Below, in pieces: positions 41,601 through 45,702 of a DNA stretch of 45,702 nt. Position numbers and translations under genes: made by a program. The stretch covers positions 1 through 45,702 of the forward strand of contig NZ_JAJQXA010000025.1 of the NCBI RefSeq assembly GCF_021245985.1, written 5' to 3'. The notes beneath the pieces were generated by a model. The model saw only the letters and a program-made list of their open reading frames with translations, searched no databases and had not been told where the DNA came from. This DNA comes from Flavobacterium soyae. GTDB lineage: Bacteria; Bacteroidota; Bacteroidia; Flavobacteriales; Flavobacteriaceae. The number at the start of each line of letters is the position of its first letter. The first letter of the stretch is position 1.

Positions 41601-42184
41601 GGTGAATTAGAAAAAATCGAACCCGCTATATATAAGATGTAAATTAATAAACCGCCAACATAAATGAAGAGTTTGCTTCGCGTAAGCCAGGCCAAAGCGG
41701 TCAATATCGAAAGGCACAGTAAAATATTCGGGATCACAATTACAAGATATGGCCAGACATAATTTATAATTTCAAAAGGCCCAATTTCGCTTTTAGAAAG
41801 CCACAACATTTGATGCCCTGCGATCATTCCTATAATAAACATTCCAAAAGAAACTACGGCGATTGCAAACGCGGTAATAAATTTAGGTGCCAAAAAATGA
41901 AACTTAGAAATAGGAGAGGAGAAAATAATGGAATCGAATTTCGTTTCATATTCCTTTAAAAAGCTTTGCGCAACCTGAAGTGTAATCGAAAAAATAGTCA
42001 TTAACGAAATCAGGCCAATCGCATACGTAAGCACATACGGGCTATTTTTGTAAGCACCCGAAAAAGAGAAATTGGCAAAAGCGCTCACAAAAAATCCTAA
42101 AACCAAATAAATGATAAATGTGGCATAAAAAAACCAGCTTCTGGTATTGTTATGCCATTCAAATTGAATTAATTTAGAAAGCAT
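38645..42184 (-). CDS. ABC permease fused to an M1-family aminopeptidase
   Basis: 1179-aa inner-membrane protein. Residues 1-570 are an ABC-2-type permease with two sets of about six membrane helices (first set 15-265, second 325-590). Residues about 625-1165 form a peptidase M1-like domain. It has the zinc site HELSHEWWGN at 930-939 and SWILTETLAQYTE with the third ligand Glu955, two residues farther than the usual HExxH-18-E spacing. SAFADGFAATSYPS lies where the GAMEN exopeptidase loop is expected. Its start is 4 bases after the ATPase gene stop. Such fusions occur in Bacteroidota; substrate and export/processing role are unknown. Confidence 0.9.
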   Translation of the reverse strand: MLSKLIQFEWHNNTRSWFFYATFIIYLVLGFFVSAFANFSFSGAYKNSPYVLTYAIGLISLMTIFSITLQVAQSFLKEYETKFDSIIFSSPISKFHFLAPKFITAFAIAVVSFGMFIIGMIAGHQMLWLSKSEIGPFEIINYVWPYLVIVIPNILLCLSILTALAWLTRSKLFIYVGGLLIYILYIAGSIFSNSPLFANASPSSAKAMSLAAKIDPFGLAAFLEQTRYWTSIEKNTELVSLSGNFLFNRLLWILVSLSLLFISYRLFSFRKTKTKKIKTPKIVSKEVKVLSSEIPKSIEYKTFRHNFAIFKSNIKMDIFLVLKGIPFLLIVLLLSGLLMIEISDEIDGGIRLAEKITDTALMISTIMDRLPFILILILLFYSSELLNRNENSKFEMLENTAPYSQFVVLLSKLTALFIIPLIIISISILIGCAFQIANANAPIEIGLYLSLFYYLGFPLLLISILVIAIQTFIKNKYIGLSSAAFISILFCTGIGEQLGISHPLLRFGNAFKTEYFDLNGFGKYTFPFHIMMLYNFGLALLLLTLTGILWKRNASIGKTFKRNSCNAIQKTIFALGIILFIGFGSYLFYKTNIEYPYLTEEDQNNWSEKYETQFKKYTNLAQPAIVSVKSKVDLFPEENRYEVNGTYELINNSEKPIDSLLLYIDQNSKLTSVEIPNSKNLDDVSAFHHYWYRLEKPLEPQQKIKMSFSFESSWSPFKGHTAFNSIIENGSFMRVSRYFPLFGYQESNEISNKKERAKRHLKPQTPLKKLEDKSEIRYDFVDYDAVVSTSKNQTAIGVGDLIGKWKKDNRNYFHYKSNGRIPFRFAFSSAEYQIQKTNYKGISIEVFYDKRHSRNIKKLIQDVKNTLDYCQGNFGKYPYKTIRYAEVSAFADGFAATSYPSTVFMKENFGFYSDLKNKDKEDVINQLTAHELSHEWWGNSQISPEQKEGSWILTETLAQYTELMLYDKEHGLEKTLETLKIHLDLYLSSRSYDPETSLYKTNYDTPHLPYDKGMLVMHQLRILIGEEKVNLALKNFLNHYKYPNPFPDSEDLLKEIYAVTDQKLHAKLNEMFKQIITYSSKIESVSSIKQNGFYEVSFKAVSEKFRENATGERKQIANDATIYIGIYDKNGKLSLYPFDIKNNKIEDKIKLKMKPQRIVIDPYLMNIDTFIKDNEKEID

Positions 42185-42188
42185 AACA

Positions 42189-43073
42189 CTAATTTTTAAG
42201 TTGATTTTGAGTTAAAACACTAAAATAAACATCGCTTAAATCTGGCGATATCAATTCGAAGCCAGAATCTGGCCGTCCATCTGAGAAAACATGAATGTTG
42301 ATTTTCCCTGAATTTAAGTTGGACGAAATAATATTAAAGTTCAATTGATGATCCTTAAGCTCTGCTTTTTCAATCGTCTTCATCCAGATTTTATCTTTCA
42401 AAGAATCGATCGCTTCATTCGGTTTTCCTTCCAAAATCAATTTTCCGTTAGAGATAATTGCCATTTTTGGACATAAATCGCGAACGTCTTCTACAATATG
42501 TGTCGATAAAACCACAATAATGCTTTCGCCAATTTCACTTAATAAATTATTAAATCGGTTTCTTTCTTCCGGATCAAGTCCTGCAGTTGGTTCATCCACA
42601 ATGATAATTTTCGGATTTCCAAGTAAAGCCTGAGCAATTCCAAATCGCTGACGCATTCCGCCAGAAAAAGAATGAACCGCTTTATCCTTATGCTGTAATA
42701 AATTAGTCTGCTGTAATAAATATAAAATTTGATCGTGACGTTCCTTTTTATCAACGATTCCTTTTAAAACTGCCAGATGATCGAGCAGGCGATAAGCAGA
42801 AATTTTAGGATAAACACCAAATTCCTGTGGCAGATAACCCAGATTTTGCCTGATAAACATTGGATTTTCCAGAATATTAATTCCGTTAAACTCAATAATT
42901 CCCGAAGTTGGTTCCTGCAATGCGGCAATAGTTCGCATTAAAGTCGACTTTCCGGCTCCGTTTGGACCTAATAAACCAAACATTCCGTTTGTAATTTCAA
43001 GCGATAAATGGTCAATCGCTTTTGTACCGTTCTCATACGTTTTGCTGAGATTTTGGATTGATAAACTGTTCAT
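42189..43073 (-). CDS. ABC transporter ATP-binding protein
   Basis: 294-aa cytosolic ATPase. Walker A GPNGAGKST, Q-loop YLPQEFGVYP, signature FSGGMRQRFGIAQALL, Walker B IIIVDEPTAGLDPEERN and H-loop STHIVED are all intact. The C-terminal part (about 215-294) is the extension common in ABC-2-type exporter ATPases. It is the first gene of a two-gene unit with the permease/peptidase fusion, its evident partner. Confidence 0.95.
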   Translation of the reverse strand: MNSLSIQNLSKTYENGTKAIDHLSLEITNGMFGLLGPNGAGKSTLMRTIAALQEPTSGIIEFNGINILENPMFIRQNLGYLPQEFGVYPKISAYRLLDHLAVLKGIVDKKERHDQILYLLQQTNLLQHKDKAVHSFSGGMRQRFGIAQALLGNPKIIIVDEPTAGLDPEERNRFNNLLSEIGESIIVVLSTHIVEDVRDLCPKMAIISNGKLILEGKPNEAIDSLKDKIWMKTIEKAELKDHQLNFNIISSNLNSGKINIHVFSDGRPDSGFELISPDLSDVYFSVLTQNQLKN

Positions 43074-43190
43074 TTTTTGATTGATTTAGATGATTGAATT
43101 AAACTACGATTTGAAAAATTTAGGCAATAGAATACCTGTCGGCTTCAAAAACCGATTTTTTATGATAAAGAAATAAGATTTAAAAGAAAG

Positions 43191-43397
43191 CTATTCTGTT
43201 ACATACTCTAAAATATCGCCAGGCTGACAATCCAATATTTTACAAATAGCTTCGAGAGTATCAAACCTGATTCCTTTTGCTTTTCCAGTTTTTAGAATCG
43301 ATAAATTGGCAGGCGTAATATCTAGTTTTTCTGCCAACTCTTTACTCTGCATCTTGCGTTTGGCAAGCATTACATCAACATTTACAATTATTGGCAT
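43191..43397 (-). CDS. Small XRE/YozG-like helix-turn-helix regulator
   Basis: 68-aa DNA-binding protein, a Cro/C1-type domain and nothing else: VDVMLAKRKMQSKELAEKLDITPANLSILKTGKAKGIRFDTLEAICKILDCQPGDILEY. The pattern matches the YozG-like group usually found beside DUF2975 membrane proteins. Its ATG is 2 bases after the DUF2975 stop. It probably binds the palindromes at 43948-43980 and controls its own operon. Confidence 0.9.
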   Translation of the reverse strand: MPIIVNVDVMLAKRKMQSKELAEKLDITPANLSILKTGKAKGIRFDTLEAICKILDCQPGDILEYVTE

Positions 43398-43399
43398 AG

Positions 43400-43915
43400 T
43401 TATATAAATAAGTCTTGTTCGTTCTGAAGATTTAAACCTTGCTTAAAAATAGCTGCTAAAAAATAAGCAAAAGATCCAAGCATTCCATGTAGTATAATAA
43501 AAAGCCAAACTTCATTATCCAGCGAAACAAAGAAGAAAGCAATAAATAATACAATACCCGGAATTAATAAATTCGATAAATAGAAACGCCTTAAATGAGA
43601 AACCCCGTAAGGAGTAAATAATTTAGGCTGAAAAAATACTTTAAAAACATTACTGCTCAATAAAAAGAAAAGTCCGTACAAACTCAAAGGAGCCAAAAAA
43701 TCAAAAAGAATATACGGCAGGTTGTAATCACCAAGCATTAAAGGATGAGAAGTAAAAGGATAACAAACCTGAAAATATTTTCCATTGTCTTTAAATGTCA
43801 AAAATAATCCCGTTACCAAAGTAAAAACAGAATATGAGGCTAAAAAGAAATAAACAACCGACAAAAATCGGGTAAAGTAAAATAATATTCTGGATACAAT
43901 ATGAGTTGTTTTCAT
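43400..43915 (-). CDS. DUF2975 four-helix membrane protein
   Basis: 171-aa inner-membrane protein with four hydrophobic segments (about 13-38, 66-88, 112-132, 138-156). It pairs with a small XRE gene 2 bases downstream, the standard layout for DUF2975 modules in Bacteroidota and Firmicutes. Function is unknown; it has been proposed to sense a membrane signal for the partner regulator. The spacer upstream carries its promoter and the twin palindromes. Confidence 0.85.
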   Translation of the reverse strand: MKTTHIVSRILFYFTRFLSVVYFFLASYSVFTLVTGLFLTFKDNGKYFQVCYPFTSHPLMLGDYNLPYILFDFLAPLSLYGLFFLLSSNVFKVFFQPKLFTPYGVSHLRRFYLSNLLIPGIVLFIAFFFVSLDNEVWLFIILHGMLGSFAYFLAAIFKQGLNLQNEQDLFI

Positions 43916-43940
43916 ATATTTAAAAATTAAATTGATATTG

Positions 43941-43980
43941 CAAATATATAATTAATTATCGTAAAACAATAATTAATTAT
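43941..43980 (-). promoter_or_regulatory. Promoter with twin palindromes for the DUF2975-XRE operon
   Basis: On the minus strand TTG (43969-43967) precedes TATATTTG (43948-43941) by 18 bases, a Bacteroidota-type promoter. The palindrome ATAATTAATTAT occurs twice, at 43948-43959 and 43969-43980, exactly 21 bases apart (about two helical turns). One copy touches the -7 box and the other the -33 box. It is a strong candidate operator for the XRE protein. Chance palindromes in A/T-rich DNA are possible, but not the duplication at this spacing. Confidence 0.7.
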
Positions 43981-44062
43981 TAAAAATTACAAATTTGAAG
44001 AGTTTTTAGAATATTATAATTCTATTAACATTAGAAAATAAAAGGCATCCGTATAAATGAAC

Positions 44063-44070
44063 TAATTTTG
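44063..44070 (+). promoter_or_regulatory. Putative -7 box of the LLM oxidoreductase gene
   Basis: TAATTTTG fits TAnnTTTG and lies 19 bases before the ATG at 44089. No -33 TTG is visible. Its TTG is in frame with the gene and could be taken for a start codon, as at acnB. Confidence 0.4.
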
Positions 44071-44088
44071 CCTATTAGCATTTTTTAT

Positions 44089-45105
44089 ATGAAAAAACCA
44101 ATTTCAGTCTCATTATTAGACCTCGCTATCATTACTCAGGATAGCAACGCTTCAGAAACATTTCAAAAAACAAAAGACATAGCACAATTAGCAGATAATT
44201 TAGGATACAAACGGTTTTGGCTTGCAGAACATCACAATATGGCGCACGTTGCAAGTACGGCGACAGTTGTTTTAATTGGTTATGTTGCCAGTCAGACAAA
44301 AAATATCCGTGTAGGTTCTGGTGGTATTATGCTTCCAAATCATTCGCCTTTAGTAGTTGCTGAGCAATTTGGAACTCTTGAAACACTTTATCCAAACCGA
44401 ATCGATTTAGGTTTAGGAAGAGCACCGGGAACAGATCAGCCAACGGCAGAAGCAATCCGAAAAGACTTTTTTGAGCAGGCACAACGTTTTCCACAAAACG
44501 TAAGCAAACTTCAAGAATATTTTTCAACCGAAAACGCAACAGGAAAAGTGCGCGCATTCCCAGCCGAAGGCTTAAAAGTTCCAATCTGGATTCTAGGATC
44601 AAGTATGGACAGTGCGGCTTTGGCAGCTGCTTACGGTTTGCCTTACGCATTCGCTGGACACTTTGCACCAAAGCTGATGATTCAGGCATTTGAATTTTAT
44701 AGAGAAAATTTTCAGGCTTCAGAATATTTAGACAAACCAAAAGCAATGGCTTGTGTTAATGTCATTGCAGCAGATACAAATGAAGAAGCAGAACTATTGT
44801 CTACAAGTTTATATCAAATGTTCCTAAACTTAATTAGAAACGATCGTAAAGGTTTGCAGCCGCCAATTCCGTCATTAGATGACATCATGAACGGGCAAGA
44901 ACGTTTCCATGTTAATCAAATGACAGCCGGAACCTTCACAGGAAACAAAGAACAGTTAATAACCGATTTGAAAAAGTTCATTGACTACGCAAGAATCGAC
45001 GAATTAATGGTTACAAGTCCAATCTTCGATCATCAGGCAAAACTAAAAAGCATTCAAATCACAAAAGAAGCAATCGATAGCTTAAACGAAAGTATACATA
45101 TATAA
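44089..45105 (+). CDS. Luciferase-like (LLM class) flavin oxidoreductase
   Basis: 338-aa cytosolic TIM-barrel flavoprotein of the bacterial luciferase-like family, group 1 (YhbW-like). Landmarks: SLLDLAI at the start, RFWLAEHHNMAHVAST, VGSGGIMLPNHSPLVVAEQFGTLE, LGLGRAPGTDQPT, and the late GTFTGNKEQLITDL with ELMVTSPIFDH. These proteins use reduced FMN and oxygen; the substrate cannot be predicted. I start at ATG 44089 (MKKPISVS), not at the TTG at 44068. It is a single gene ending at a terminator. Confidence 0.92.
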   Translation: MKKPISVSLLDLAIITQDSNASETFQKTKDIAQLADNLGYKRFWLAEHHNMAHVASTATVVLIGYVASQTKNIRVGSGGIMLPNHSPLVVAEQFGTLETLYPNRIDLGLGRAPGTDQPTAEAIRKDFFEQAQRFPQNVSKLQEYFSTENATGKVRAFPAEGLKVPIWILGSSMDSAALAAAYGLPYAFAGHFAPKLMIQAFEFYRENFQASEYLDKPKAMACVNVIAADTNEEAELLSTSLYQMFLNLIRNDRKGLQPPIPSLDDIMNGQERFHVNQMTAGTFTGNKEQLITDLKKFIDYARIDELMVTSPIFDHQAKLKSIQITKEAIDSLNESIHI

Positions 45106-45141
45106 GCATACATAATATATAAGTGTAAATTTCATTCTCAC

Positions 45142-45180
45142 AACCCGACAGATTTAAAAAACCTGTCGGGTTTGTTTTTT
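45142..45180 (+). terminator. Intrinsic terminator of the LLM oxidoreductase gene
   Basis: AACCCGACAG (45142-45151) pairs with CTGTCGGGTT (45163-45172), then a T-tract. A 20-bp perfect palindrome, TTATACATATATATGTATAA (45179-45198), follows immediately. Confidence 0.8.
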
Positions 45181-45221
45181 ATACATATATATGTATAAGA
45201 TAAATTGAATCCCAATTTTCC

Positions 45222-45275
45222 GTAGAGACGCACAGCAGTGCGTCTACATCACGTATAAACACAGTGCATCTCTAC
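45222..45275. repeat. GTAGAGACGCAC inverted repeat
   Basis: GTAGAGACGCAC-type sequence on the left (45222-45242) is complementary to CACAGTGCATCTCTAC on the right (45260-45275), with an inner partial palindrome around ACGCACAGCAGTGCGT. It is a common form of spacer repeat in Flavobacteria. Confidence 0.65.
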
Positions 45276-45359
45276 AGAAAATCTAACCCCCGAAGACTAT
45301 ACTATATAATAATGTCCGGCTGAGCGAAGCCGAAGCCCTTTTGAGTTTAGAATTTAATA

Positions 45360-45444
45360 AGGAGCTATTTCCCGCTATCCGTTCCAATCTTTTATTTTGA
45401 ACTCCAAAATAAAAGGATTTCCACTACTATCGGGGCTGGGGCAT
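45360..45444. repeat. Dispersed hairpin element, copy 2
   Basis: Begins AGGAGCTATTTCCCGCTATCC and ends CACTACTATCGGGGCTGGGG. The central hairpin is CTTTTATTTTG (45389-45399) with CAAAATAAAAG (45405-45415) over a 5-base loop. Flanks match copy 1 at 28601-28686 nearly base for base, but the hairpin arms do not match. Confidence 0.85.
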
Positions 45445-45702
45445 GAGTTTCCAGAATAAAATTCCCGAAGGAAAAGACAATCTCAGAAGAAAAAACGAAG
45501 AAAAAAAAAGAAACCTCTTCGTCTTTACGTCTCTGCGAGATTAAAAAGAACCCCGAAAAAACCAGACTTCATGTCTTACTGCCTTCGCGGCAGAACCGGA
45601 CCAAGCAGGGCAAAATGGCTAAAAACCGCAATAGAGATAAAACGATGAAAAAAACTTTGCGTTGTAAAAAACGCAAAACCAGCGGTTTATAAAAAAGATT
45701 AA
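45445..45702. other. Repeat-debris spacer at window end, no gene
   Basis: 258 bases without a supportable reading frame. Recognisable pieces are a TTACGTCTCTGCGAGATT stretch, CTGCCTTCGCGGCAG (a hairpin, about 45580-45594) and an AACTTTGCGTTG/AACGCAAA pair. They resemble fragments at 26040-26075 and 27280-27300, so this is accumulated dispersed-repeat text. Confidence 0.5.

Noticed and set aside
1..45702. tRNA, rRNA, CRISPR array, transposase or prophage
   Set aside because: None seen. The many repeats are spacer palindromes without regular repeat-spacer spacing or any associated transposase gene in the window.

Overview
The window reads as a chromosomal segment of a Flavobacterium-like member of Bacteroidota. 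The evidence is low GC with A/T-rich spacers, almost no Shine-Dalgarno sequences, -7 boxes of the TAnnTTTG type in front of several genes, a KdpD split into two proteins, TPR-type histidine kinase remains, and many long palindromic spacer repeats of the sort seen in flavobacterial genomes. I found no rRNA, tRNA, CRISPR array, transposase or phage gene. Assignments come from reading the sequence and remembered family features; no database search was run.

Layout. 1-5690: two different aconitases, acnB and a mitochondrial-type acnA, each with its own terminator. 5690-7980: a Crp/Fnr regulator with a VOC protein, beside a decayed Kelch/carboxypeptidase-regulatory-domain gene. 8150-11450: a LysM-NlpC/P60 cell-wall hydrolase facing a histidine kinase/response regulator pair. 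11800-12860: a nonsense-interrupted DUF5958-like gene and a SUKH-like gene. 13180-15850: an APC amino-acid permease, a small membrane protein and a DUF1810 protein. 16000-21590: a DNA-damage block (alkB, xth, an exonuclease/GIY-YIG protein, umuC, umuD) that ends in a divergent XRE-S24 (LexA-like) repressor. 21780-23900: an AHSA1-ArsR-DinB-like operon with two operator-like dyads, then a PAP2 phosphatase. 24220-36000: a large kdp potassium-transport locus, all on the minus strand. 36046-37060: a broken TPR histidine kinase. 37280-38510: a polysaccharide deacetylase. 38645-43075: an ABC permease/M1-peptidase fusion with its ATPase. 43190-43920: a DUF2975/HTH pair with twin palindromes at its promoter. 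44089-45105: a luciferase-like oxidoreductase. 45106-45702: a gene-free, repeat-packed end.

The kdp locus, in transcription order, is: sigma-54 response regulator, 93-aa protein, a 27-aa membrane ORF, kdpF, kdpA, kdpB, kdpC, a porin, the KdpD/Usp sensor half, and a separate membrane histidine kinase. The inferred logic is K+ uptake by KdpFABC, K+ entry through the outer-membrane porin, and control by a split KdpD together with an NtrC-type regulator instead of KdpE. The 27-aa ORF, 4 bases upstream of kdpF, is easily missed.

Three genes are visibly broken: the Kelch gene, the DUF5958-like gene and the TPR kinase. Long hairpins fill the spacers of kdp, umuDC and the window end. One dispersed element occurs twice, with conserved flanks around a central hairpin whose arms differ completely in sequence but stay perfectly paired. 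That element, the LexA-like/umuDC arrangement and the 27-aa ORF are the most interesting observations.
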